The notes under the pieces are model-generated. The model worked only from the letters and a program-made list of their open reading frames with translations. It made no database searches and was not told the DNA's origin. This document shows positions 56,913 through 64,000 of a DNA stretch of 64,000 nucleotides, in pieces. This stretch comes from Methylobacterium iners (lineage in GTDB: Bacteria > Pseudomonadota > Alphaproteobacteria > Rhizobiales > Beijerinckiaceae): positions 91,605-155,604 of the forward strand of contig NZ_BPQP01000049.1 in the NCBI RefSeq assembly GCF_022179305.1. The letters are read 5' to 3'. The position numbers were made by a program, and so were the translations under genes. How positions within the stretch are numbered: the first letter of the stretch is position 1; every line of letters begins with the position of its first letter.

Positions 56913-58373
56913 ATGCCGACATCCTCCCGAGATCCGTCTCTGCAGGCTTCGCGCCCCGATGCGCCGGCCGAGGGCGCGCTCGCCCGGGCCGGCATCCGCT
57001 TCACGGCCTGGGCGGAGCGCTGGTTTCCCGATGCCTTCATCTTCGTCGCGATCGCGGTGGTGATCGTGGCGCTCGGCGCGCTGGCGAACGGTGCGCCGGC
57101 GAGCGCCGTCGCCAAGAGCTTCGGCGACGGGTTCTGGAGCCTGATCCCCTTCACCATGCAGATGGCCTTCGTCACGATCGGGGGCTACGTCGTGGCCACG
57201 GCCCCGCCCGTGCAGGCCCTGATCGACAGGCTCGCGACGGTGCCGAAAACCGGCCGCGGGGCCGTCGGCCTCGTCGCGGCGGCCACCATGCTGTCCTCGT
57301 TCCTGAGCTGGGGCTTGAGCCTGATCTTCGGCGGCCTGCTCGCGCGGGCCCTCGCCCGTCGCGAGGACCTGCGGATGGATTACCGGGCGGCAGGCGCCGC
57401 CGCCTATCTCGGCCTCGGCGCCACCTGGGCCATGGGCCTGTCCTCGTCGGCCGCCCAGCTGCAGGCCAACCCAAAAAGTCTGCCGCCGAGCCTCCTGCCG
57501 ATCACCGGGGTGATCCCGTTCAGCGAGACCATCTTCCTGTGGCAGTCGATGTTCGTGGCCCTGGTGCTGTTCGTGATCTCGGTGGTGATCGCGGTGGCCT
57601 CGGCCCCGAGGCCGGCGACGGCGGTGACGGCCCAGGACATGGGCCTCGACGTCTCGCGGGCGGAGGAGGATCTTCCACCCCCTGCTCAGCCCGGCGAATG
57701 GCTGGAGCACTGGCCGGTCCTGACGATCCTGCTCGTCGTGCTGGCCGGCGGCTGGATCGTCCAGGAATTCGCGCGCCAGTCCTGGATGACCGCGATCTCC
57801 AACCTCAACACCTACAACTTGCTGTTCCTCACCCTCGGCCTGCTGCTGCACTGGCGTCCCAAGCGCTTCCTCAACGCGGTGGCCAAATCCGTGCCCGCCA
57901 CCGCGGGCGTGCTGATCCAGTTCCCGCTCTATGCGTCCATCAGCGCAATGCTCACGGGGGCGAACAACGCCGCCGGCACCTCGGTCTCGGACCTGATCAC
58001 CCACGCCTTCGTCAGCCTGAACACGACGGGCAGCTTCCCGATCACGATGGGCCTGTACTCGGCGGTGCTCGGCTTCTTCGTGCCCTCGGGCGGGGGCAAG
58101 TGGCTCCTGGAGGCCCCCTACGTCATGCAGGCGGCCAACGAGCTGAAGGTCCATCTCGGCTGGGCGGTGATGGTCTACAACGCGGCCGAGGCGCTGCCGA
58201 ACCTGATCAACCCGTTCTGGATGCTGCCGCTGCTCGGCATCCTCGGCCTCAAGGCCCGCGACATCGTCGGCTTCAGCTTCCTGCAGATGCTGATCCACCT
58301 GCCCGTGGTGCTGTTCCTGCTCTGGGCGCTCGCCTTCACGCTGACCTATCACCCGCCGGTGGTGCCGGGGTGA
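56913..58373 (+). CDS. atoE: AtoE-type short-chain fatty acid transporter
   Basis: A 486-residue permease of the AtoE/TIGR00366 family with about 12 membrane helices, linked in E. coli to short-chain fatty acid (acetoacetate, butyrate) uptake. Family stretches are FWSLIPFTMQMAFVTIGGYV, LSSFLSWGLSLIFGGLLAR, FPLYASISAMLTGANNAAG and FFVPSGGGKWLLEAPYVM. The ATG at 56913 (MPTSSRDPSLQA) is close to the end of the divergent gene's leader. No CoA-transferase (atoDA) is adjacent, so its metabolic partner is elsewhere. Confidence 0.9.
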   Translation: MPTSSRDPSLQASRPDAPAEGALARAGIRFTAWAERWFPDAFIFVAIAVVIVALGALANGAPASAVAKSFGDGFWSLIPFTMQMAFVTIGGYVVATAPPVQALIDRLATVPKTGRGAVGLVAAATMLSSFLSWGLSLIFGGLLARALARREDLRMDYRAAGAAAYLGLGATWAMGLSSSAAQLQANPKSLPPSLLPITGVIPFSETIFLWQSMFVALVLFVISVVIAVASAPRPATAVTAQDMGLDVSRAEEDLPPPAQPGEWLEHWPVLTILLVVLAGGWIVQEFARQSWMTAISNLNTYNLLFLTLGLLLHWRPKRFLNAVAKSVPATAGVLIQFPLYASISAMLTGANNAAGTSVSDLITHAFVSLNTTGSFPITMGLYSAVLGFFVPSGGGKWLLEAPYVMQAANELKVHLGWAVMVYNAAEALPNLINPFWMLPLLGILGLKARDIVGFSFLQMLIHLPVVLFLLWALAFTLTYHPPVVPG

Positions 58374-58617
58374 GGCAGGCCGCGGGAAAGCCGCAAGGGA
58401 AGAGCAAACGGCAAGGTCCGAGCAAACAGTCCTTCTTGGGCTCGGTCGTTCAGCACCGCAGGGAAGGGAGGGCGGCGAGCAGAGATCCCGCCATCAGCGG
58501 TTCCCGCAGCCCGCTGCCTGGGTGCCGTTCATGCTCCCGGCGCCGACCGTCGCGCTGGCGCATCACCGGCCGGTGCCGTAAGCGGGCGGTGCAGGGCCAC
58601 GGCGAAAGCGGCGAGCC

Positions 58618-60064
58618 ATGACGGAGATCGAGGCCGCCGTCGCGGCCATCCCCTACGAGGACGCGTACGGCACGCCCGAGCGGTACACGGACGATGCGAT
58701 CACGGCCTGCGAGCAGCAGGTGGGCAGGCCGCTGCCCCCGATGCTCCGCTGGTATCTCACGAATGTCGGCTGGCGTAAGCTCGCCTACGATCACCGCTCC
58801 ATCCTCGTACCGGACGCTGCCTATCTCTGCTTGTTGGCCTTCGAGGGCGCCGACCACCAGGTTTTTGCGCAACATCATTATGAGGAGTATCTCACGCGCA
58901 ACGAGGGCGGCCTCCTGCCTCACGACAAGGCCGCCTATCTGCCGTTCGGCATGCTCACGGGCGGGCGCGGCAGAACCGCTTCGCTGCGCCTGCTGATCAG
59001 CCTGAACGACGACGATCACGGCTCGATCTGGGCCGTCAAGCCGTTCGCCTTCTTCGGAAACTGGTCCCCGTCGCAACCCTTGAGGCTCGCCGACGATTTC
59101 GCCGCGTTCCTCCGTCAGATCGGTCCTGCCGACAGGCTCGGCCCGGTCGCCGACGCCAACAACGAGGCGCTGTTCGAGCGGCTCGTCGACCGCTACCTCG
59201 CCTCGAGAACCGTCGAGCCGACATCCGCACCGACCGCCGAGGCGCTCATGCGGACGTTCTTCGAGCGCTACGCGGACATGATCTTCGACGGCGCCCGGAA
59301 CGTGGAGTTCCAGCACCGCGCCTATGGCCACCCTTACGAGGACGAGCGCGCCTTCGCGATCGATGCCAATCGGTTCGGCATCGAACTGCGAGCGACGTCA
59401 GCGTGGATGCCGGGTCCGCTGCAGCGCCGGGACATCCGGATCGGGCAGCCCGAGCTGTTCGACCGGATCTACGCCTACAGGACCGGCGAACATCGCCTTC
59501 GAATCGTGACGATCGACAGCGTGGTCGGCGACGGTCATCGCCTGAGGGAGGAGTTCCTCCTGCACCACGATCCGGACGCGGCGTCCTGGACGATGCTTCG
59601 CCGCTTGGAGGCGACGATCGACGACGTGCGCGTGAAGGGGGTTGGGACCTTCACCTTCGACGCGACCGAGCAGTGGCGGCTCAAGAAGAAGATCAGACCG
59701 GCCTGGAGCGAGCTGCCGGCAACCCTCCACGTCGCGGGTGACGAGGGCGCGCTCACGCGCGCCCGGATCGCGTTCGTCGAGGACATCCTGCGCCGGGAGG
59801 ACTTCAAGCCGATCCTGGAGGCGCATGTCTTCGATCTCTACACGCGCGTCGCGTATCCCGAGTTCGAGGCGATGCCGGAAGAAGGACGACTGGCGCGATG
59901 CCTTTCCGCTCCTGAACGCCACGAAGGACATCTGGCGGCTCTTAGGCAAGCGGTGCGCGATCTCCGTCGAGAGCGACCAGGCCTTTCACCTTCAGGCCGA
60001 TTGTACCTGGGACACCGAGCATGGGCTGACGGTCCGGGTCCGGGACTGGCGGATCGAGCCGTGA
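58618..60064 (+). pseudogene. SMI1/KNR4-type protein with C-terminal DUF6985-like domain, frameshifted
   Basis: The first frame starts at ATG 58618 (MTEIEAAVAAIPYEDAYG) and codes for a SMI1/KNR4-like N-terminal domain: ITACEQQVGRPLPPMLRWYL, LPFGMLTGGRGR, DDHGSIWAVKPFAFFGNW. A middle region of about 200 residues follows. Near 59880 the sense reading moves to the +1 frame: PEE then DDWRDAFPLLNATKDIWRLL to HLQADCTWDTEHGLTVRV, ending at 60064. One extra base around 59884 (GAAGGACG) explains the shift. The last part resembles DUF6985, which pairs with SMI1 domains in immunity proteins. It is either a real pseudogene or a sequence error. Confidence 0.75.
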
Positions 60065-60070
60065 GGCGTT

Positions 60071-60442
60071 TCAGCGCCGCACGGGCAGGCAGGCCACGAC
60101 GGCGACCGCGAGCCAGGCAGCGATGAGAACGATGCCGCCCGTCGGCGCCGCCATCGGGAAGAGCGGGGTTTCGGCGAGCACCCGCATCGCCAGATCACCC
60201 GAGAACAGCGTGAGCCCCAGCACCAGCGCAGCCGCCGCGACGCGGGTCGGACCGCCGCGGGTCAGGCCGGCGGCGGCAAAGCCTGTCAGAGTCAGGATCG
60301 CAGGCGCGTGGAACAGCAGGAACTGCGCGGCGGTCCTCAGCGTCTCGCCGCCGCTCGTATGGGCCGCTGCGGCGCTGCCCGCGACGCCGAGGAGGCCGGC
60401 GAGCGCGGCGAGAGCCGCGAGGGCGCGATCGGGCCCGCTCAT
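60071..60442 (-). CDS. DUF423 family membrane protein
   Basis: A 123-residue protein with four hydrophobic helices and the DUF423 pattern: ALAALAGLLGVAGSAAAAH at the N-terminus, RTAAQFLLFHAPAILTL, and LFSGDLAMRVL followed by MAAPTGGIVLIAAWL. The family (E. coli YgdD-like) has no known function. It follows engB with a 4-bp ATGA overlap, and its own stop is 7 bp from the end of the frameshifted gene on the other strand. Confidence 0.88.
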   Translation of the reverse strand: MSGPDRALAALAALAGLLGVAGSAAAAHTSGGETLRTAAQFLLFHAPAILTLTGFAAAGLTRGGPTRVAAAALVLGLTLFSGDLAMRVLAETPLFPMAAPTGGIVLIAAWLAVAVVACLPVRR

Positions 60443-61089
60443 GCGCCGCGCTCGGCGAGCAGGCGCGCGACGCTGGCGCGGAGTTCCGCCACGCCGCGAT
60501 CGTCGCGGCTCGAGGTCAGCAGGATCTCCGGATAGGCCGCCGGGCGCTTGGCGAGCGCCGCCCGCGTCGCGGCGATGCGCGCGTCGACCTCGGATTTCTT
60601 GAGGGCGTCACCCTTGGTGAGCACCACCTGGTAGCTCACCGCCGCCTTGTCGAGCCCATCGAGCACGTCGGTGTCGATGCTCTTCAGCCCATGCCGGGAA
60701 TCGATCAGCACGAAGACCCGGGCGAGGTTGGCGCGGCCTTTCAGGTAGGAATGGATCAGCGCCGTCCATGCCTCGACCTTGGCCTTCTCGACCGCCGCAT
60801 AGCCGTAGCCCGGCATATCGACGAGGGTGAGCCGCCCCTTGATGTCGAAGAAGTTGAGCTGCTGCGTGCGCCCCGGCGTGTGCGAGGTCCGCGCCAGAGT
60901 GTTACGGCCGGTAAGCGCGTTGACAAGGCTCGACTTGCCGACGTTCGAGCGTCCGGCGAAGGCGATCTCGACGCCCTTCATCGGCGGCAGAACTCCGAGC
61001 GAGGGCGCCGCGGCCGTGAAATCCGCGGTGCCGGCGAAGAGCAGGCGGCCGGCCTCGATCAGGTCGGCATCGTCGGCAGCGACCGTCAA
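60439..61089 (-). CDS. engB: Ribosome-biogenesis GTPase EngB (YihA/YsxC)
   Basis: A 216-residue essential GTPase for 50S ribosome assembly. The G motifs are GRSNVGKSSLVNAL (G1), TPGRTQQLNFF (G2 region), DMPGYGYAA (G3) and VLTKGD (G4). It is preceded by yidC (11 bp) and followed by DUF423 in one transcript. The rnpA-yidC-engB order is usual in alphaproteobacteria. The start codon at 61089 is TTG or GTG-like and not firmly fixed. Confidence 0.95.
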   Translation of the reverse strand: MTVAADDADLIEAGRLLFAGTADFTAAAPSLGVLPPMKGVEIAFAGRSNVGKSSLVNALTGRNTLARTSHTPGRTQQLNFFDIKGRLTLVDMPGYGYAAVEKAKVEAWTALIHSYLKGRANLARVFVLIDSRHGLKSIDTDVLDGLDKAAVSYQVVLTKGDALKKSEVDARIAATRAALAKRPAAYPEILLTSSRDDRGVAELRASVARLLAERGA

Positions 61090-61099
61090 CGGGCCGACC

Positions 61100-62947
61100 T
61101 CAGCTCTTGGCCGCCGCAGGCGCCTTCTTCTTGAACATGCCGGTGAGGTTGTCCCAGAGCTCCACCTTCACCCCGTTCTTGCGCATGATCCAGTATTGCT
61201 GGATCACCGAGAGGAGGTTGTTCCAGGCCCAGTAGATGACGAGCCCGGCCGGGAACGAGCCCAGCATGAAGGTGAACACGATCGGCATGAAGGTGAAGAT
61301 CTGCGCCTGGACCGGGTCCGGCGGCGCGGGGTTCATCTTCATCTGGACGAACATCGTGATGCCCATGATGATGGGCCAGATTCCGAGCGGGATGAAGTCG
61401 GGCGCGGCGAAGGGCAGGAGGCCGAACAGGTTCAGCACGCTCGTCGGGTCCGGCGCGGCGAGGTCCTGGATCCAGCCGAAGAACGGCGCGTGCCGCATCT
61501 CGATGGTGATGAACAGGACCTTGTAAAGCGCGAAGAAGACTGGGATCTGGATCAGCACCGGCCAGCAGCCGGCGACCGGATTGATCTTCTCCTTCTTGTA
61601 GAGCTCCATCATCGCCTGCTGCTGCTTCACCTTGTCGTCGGCGTAGCGCTCGCGGATCGACATCATCTCCGGCTGCACGGCCTTCATCTTGGCCATGGAC
61701 TGGTAGGACTTGTTGGCGATCGGCAGGAACAGCAGCTTGAGGAAGAACGTCACGACGAGGATCGAGACGCCGAAATTGCCGAACAGGTGGAAGAAGAAAT
61801 CGAGCGCCCGGAACATCGGCCGCGTGATGAAGTGGAACCAGCCCCAATCGATCACGAGATCGAACTGCTTGATGCCGAGCTCCTTCTCGTAGGCGTTGAT
61901 CGTGTTGACTTCCTTGGCGCCGGCGAAGAGCCGCTGCGTCGCGCTTGCGGAGGCACCGGGCTCGACAGCGACGCCGTCGCCGCGCACGCTGGCCTGGTAG
62001 ACCTTGGTCTGGCCGTCCGTTCGCTCGGTGAAGGCACCGGTATAGGGGGTGTTCTGGTCGGGGATCGCAGTCGCCGCCCAGTACTTGTCGGTGATGCCGA
62101 CGAAGCCGCCGGTGACGTTCGCCCAGGCCTTGCCCTTGGTCGCGGCGTTGCCGTAGGCCGGCTCCTTGGCAAGGTGGTCGTAGGTGTATTCCTGCAGGCC
62201 CTCGCCGCCGAGCACGCCGACCATGCCCTCGTGCAGCACGTAATAGCCCTGGACCGTGGGTTTGCCCCAGCGAGAGACCAGGCTGTAGGGGTAGAGGGTG
62301 ACGGCCTTCGCGCCCTTATTCTCGACCTCGTCGCGGATCGTGAACATGAACTTCTCGTCGACGGCGAGGATGCGCTTGAAGACGAGGCCCGCGCCGTTGT
62401 CGAAGCTGAGCGTCAACGGCTTGCCCGCCGAGAGGACCTCGCCGTCGGCCGTCCACAGGGTCTCGCCGTTCGGGAGCGGTCCGGCGTTCTGACCGACCCA
62501 ACCGAACTCGGCATAATAGGGGTTGGCGCTGCCGGTCGGCGAGAGCAGCACGATCTGCGGGCTCTTGTCGTCGACGGTCTCGTGGTAGTTCTTGAGCGAG
62601 ACGTCGTCGACGCGGCCGCCCTTCAGGGCGATGGAGCCCGAGAGCGCGGGCGTGTCGATCCGGACGCGCGGCGAGCGGGCGAGCGCGGCCTCGCGCGTTT
62701 CGACGGTGACGGTGCCGCCCAGCGTGCCGGGCATCGGCGTGGTGGGGCCGCCCTCCTTCGGGCTCGGCGTCGGCACGGCATCCGCACTGGCACCCGGGCT
62801 CGTCGGCGTCTGCGTCGCGGCCTTGTTCTGGAGCGCGGCCTGCCGCTGCTGCTCCACGCGCGGGGCGGCGACGAAGTAGTTCCAACCGAGCAGGACCGCC
62901 AGCGACAAGGCGATCGCGACGATCATGTTCGTCTTGTCATTACCCAT
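61100..62947 (-). CDS. yidC: Membrane protein insertase YidC
   Basis: YidC inserts and folds inner membrane proteins, alone or with SecYEG. The 615-residue protein has an N-terminal membrane helix (residues 7-27, [20 protein letters not shown]) and a long periplasmic beta domain (about 60-370). The C-terminal five-helix core includes [21 protein letters not shown], the [17 protein letters not shown] loop and [19 protein letters not shown]. The start ATG 62947 overlaps the stop of rnpA by 8 bp. engB follows. Confidence 0.97.
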   Translation of the reverse strand: MGNDKTNMIVAIALSLAVLLGWNYFVAAPRVEQQRQAALQNKAATQTPTSPGASADAVPTPSPKEGGPTTPMPGTLGGTVTVETREAALARSPRVRIDTPALSGSIALKGGRVDDVSLKNYHETVDDKSPQIVLLSPTGSANPYYAEFGWVGQNAGPLPNGETLWTADGEVLSAGKPLTLSFDNGAGLVFKRILAVDEKFMFTIRDEVENKGAKAVTLYPYSLVSRWGKPTVQGYYVLHEGMVGVLGGEGLQEYTYDHLAKEPAYGNAATKGKAWANVTGGFVGITDKYWAATAIPDQNTPYTGAFTERTDGQTKVYQASVRGDGVAVEPGASASATQRLFAGAKEVNTINAYEKELGIKQFDLVIDWGWFHFITRPMFRALDFFFHLFGNFGVSILVVTFFLKLLFLPIANKSYQSMAKMKAVQPEMMSIRERYADDKVKQQQAMMELYKKEKINPVAGCWPVLIQIPVFFALYKVLFITIEMRHAPFFGWIQDLAAPDPTSVLNLFGLLPFAAPDFIPLGIWPIIMGITMFVQMKMNPAPPDPVQAQIFTFMPIVFTFMLGSFPAGLVIYWAWNNLLSVIQQYWIMRKNGVKVELWDNLTGMFKKKAPAAAKS

Positions 62948-63479
62948 CGTGAGATCCGGCGCAGGCGTTCGCAGGTGAAGAGGACGGCCGGCTTGGCTCG
63001 GCCATGGGCTCGGTCGCAGGTGTTGACGGCGCGGACGATCCGCCAGAGGCCGCCTTCGCCGCACGGCCGCCCTTGGCATCGGGCGAGCGCGGCTTGGTGA
63101 CGGTCCCGACGGCGCGGCGCAGGTCGTCGCAGAGCGCGTCGAACGGCGCGTGCAGGGCAGGCCGGCGGGCGATCAGGACGATGTCGGCGGGAAGGCTTGG
63201 CAAGTCGCCGCCTACCTGCGCCAGGGCACCGCGCAGGCGGCGACGGATGCGGTTGCGCTCCGTCGCATGCCCGACCCGCTTGGTAATGGTAAAGCCGAGA
63301 TGCAGGCCGTCCACCGGCGCGTCGCGGAGCTCGCCTGCGTCCCGAAGGCGGCCCTGCGCCGTCATGCGCTCGGTGTGGAAGCGTCGCCCCGCCGCGGCGG
63401 CGAGGAAATCCGGGCGTCGCTTGAGCCGTCCGATCGTCGACAAGGCCGGTCCGATCCTTCGGCCTGTGGCAAAGGCCAT
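62940..63479 (-). CDS. rnpA: Ribonuclease P protein component RnpA, with extended tail
   Basis: RnpA binds the RNase P RNA for tRNA 5' maturation. The core shows the [15 protein letters not shown] substrate-binding strand, [20 protein letters not shown] with the RNR signature [12 protein letters not shown], and [20 protein letters not shown]. The C-terminal 50 residues ([19 protein letters not shown] and after) are a low-complexity Ala/Ser/Pro tail beyond the usual length of about 120. I start at ATG 63479 ([13 protein letters not shown]); an ATG at 63497 is possible. It lies 44 bp after rpmH and overlaps yidC. Confidence 0.88.
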   Translation of the reverse strand: MAFATGRRIGPALSTIGRLKRRPDFLAAAAGRRFHTERMTAQGRLRDAGELRDAPVDGLHLGFTITKRVGHATERNRIRRRLRGALAQVGGDLPSLPADIVLIARRPALHAPFDALCDDLRRAVGTVTKPRSPDAKGGRAAKAASGGSSAPSTPATEPMAEPSRPSSSPANACAGSHDG

Positions 63480-63523
63480 GCCTGACGCGCCGCGCATCGC
63501 CGGCGGCGCGAACGACGGTGCTT

Positions 63524-63658
63524 TTACGCCGAGAGCTTCTTGCGGCCGTGGGCGCGCCGCGCCGCGATGACCTTGCGGCCGCCGGCGGTCGCCATGCGTG
63601 CGCGGAAGCCGTGGCGGCGTTTGCGCACGAGCTTGCTCGGCTGGTAGGTTCTCTTCAT
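63524..63658 (-). CDS. rpmH: Large ribosomal subunit protein bL34
   Basis: A 44-residue protein, [20 protein letters not shown] then [20 protein letters not shown] and KLSA. This is a textbook bL34, one of the smallest ribosomal proteins. The start is ATG 63658. rnpA follows immediately, as in nearly all bacteria. The leader upstream contains a GC hairpin (63753-63771). Confidence 0.98.
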   Translation of the reverse strand: MKRTYQPSKLVRKRRHGFRARMATAGGRKVIAARRAHGRKKLSA

Positions 63659-63882
63659 CGCGCGATCTCCGAAGGGCGAGGATCGATGCGGGTGGCCTCA
63701 AGGCCGCGCCGACATGTTCACTCATCCCAAAAATGTGTCTGCAAGCGCGACGGGCGCCCGAAAGGGGCGCCGGATCGCGATGGCGCGGCTTATGGCGGAA
63801 GGGGGGCGCCAAGTCAATTCCGAGCACCGGCTCCGCAGCGTCCAAACGCGGATGTTCGCCACGGGAACGATCCAACCACGTT

Positions 63883-64000
63883 TGTCATTCCGGGGCGCCG
63901 CAGGCGAGCCCGGAACCCAGAACCTCGCCGAGTGCCAGGCATGGCTGTGCCGGCGGCTCTGGGTCCCTGTGTGTGGGGAATGTGTCAGGCTGGAAGCGGG
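63883..64000. repeat. REP-like dispersed palindromic repeat, copy C (cut by the window end)
   Basis: TGTCATTCCGGGGCGCCGCA then GGCGAGCCCGGAACCCAGA, matching copy A nearly base for base at the left end. A GGCTCTGGGTCCCTG segment near 63955 starts the opposite arm, but the window ends before it is complete. It lies upstream of rpmH. Confidence 0.75.

Overview
The window is GC-rich chromosomal DNA from an alphaproteobacterium, most likely a member of the Hyphomicrobiales close to Methylobacterium/Methylorubrum. This is an inference from gene content and order: SciP beside flagellar genes, class I PhaC, a MarR-OmpR-histidine kinase set resembling petP-petR, a dnaK-dnaJ-phospholipid N-methyltransferase cluster, DUF2093, DUF1127, DUF3072 and DUF3140 small proteins, and the rpmH-rnpA-yidC-engB order. 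No rRNA, prophage, transposase or CRISPR array was found. The window looks like core chromosome with a few variable spots.

Layout. 1-3.4 kb: flagellar genes (fliF start, flgD, fliK) around sciP, the CtrA inhibitor, with a near-consensus CtrA box upstream of fliF. 3.6-7.9 kb: mnmA, a UbiE-like (Rhodobacter-type PmtA) methyltransferase, a VTT membrane protein and an orphan sensor kinase. 7.9-16.4 kb: bioB, an FAH-family hydrolase with an apparent one-base deletion at its start, a FadL-type porin, phaC, lipoproteins and an aminotransferase. 16.4-18.5 kb: small exported and DUF proteins around tRNA-Leu(UAA), with a lone Flp pilin. 18.6-22.3 kb: ilvE divergent from the MarR/OmpR/kinase operon. 22.4-28.4 kb: small membrane and exported proteins, ispH, thrB, a peroxiredoxin, YqgE, a parS-like palindrome and an unrecognised exported protein.

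28.5-33.3 kb: dnaK with an RpoH-type promoter, a dispersed repeat carrying a terminator, dnaJ, a second PmtA (Sinorhizobium type) and a histidine-rich exported protein. 33.5-36.9 kb: a nucleoside salvage operon (cdd, purine nucleoside phosphorylase, deoC, deoA), mostly with 4-bp or short overlaps. 37-40.3 kb: the LPS operon DUF374-waaA-lpxK. 40.4-49.4 kb: a phosphoesterase, a 51-aa gene, a metallopeptidase, a pyrimidine 5'-nucleotidase, argB, a DUF937 protein, MATE and Kef transporters, and DUF1127. 49.5-60.1 kb: a MocR regulator with an operator-like palindrome, acyl-CoA dehydrogenase, a MOSC protein, clpB, a candidate small RNA, an AtoE-type fatty-acid transporter and a frameshifted SMI1/KNR4-type gene. 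60.1-64 kb: DUF423, engB, yidC, rnpA, rpmH and a third copy of a REP-like repeat.

Common threads. CtrA/SciP cell-cycle control may reach fliF and fadL through visible boxes. The rpmH-rnpA-yidC block and the parS-like site could mean the window lies near the replication origin, but this is inference. Protein quality control (dnaKJ, clpB) and envelope lipid work (two PmtA types, LPS genes, FadL, AtoE) recur. No obvious new multi-gene system was found. The best leads are the two frameshifts, the parS-like site, the terminator-backed small RNA candidate, the exported PAAR-like protein, the MocR/DUF1127 divergon and the repeat between dnaK and dnaJ.
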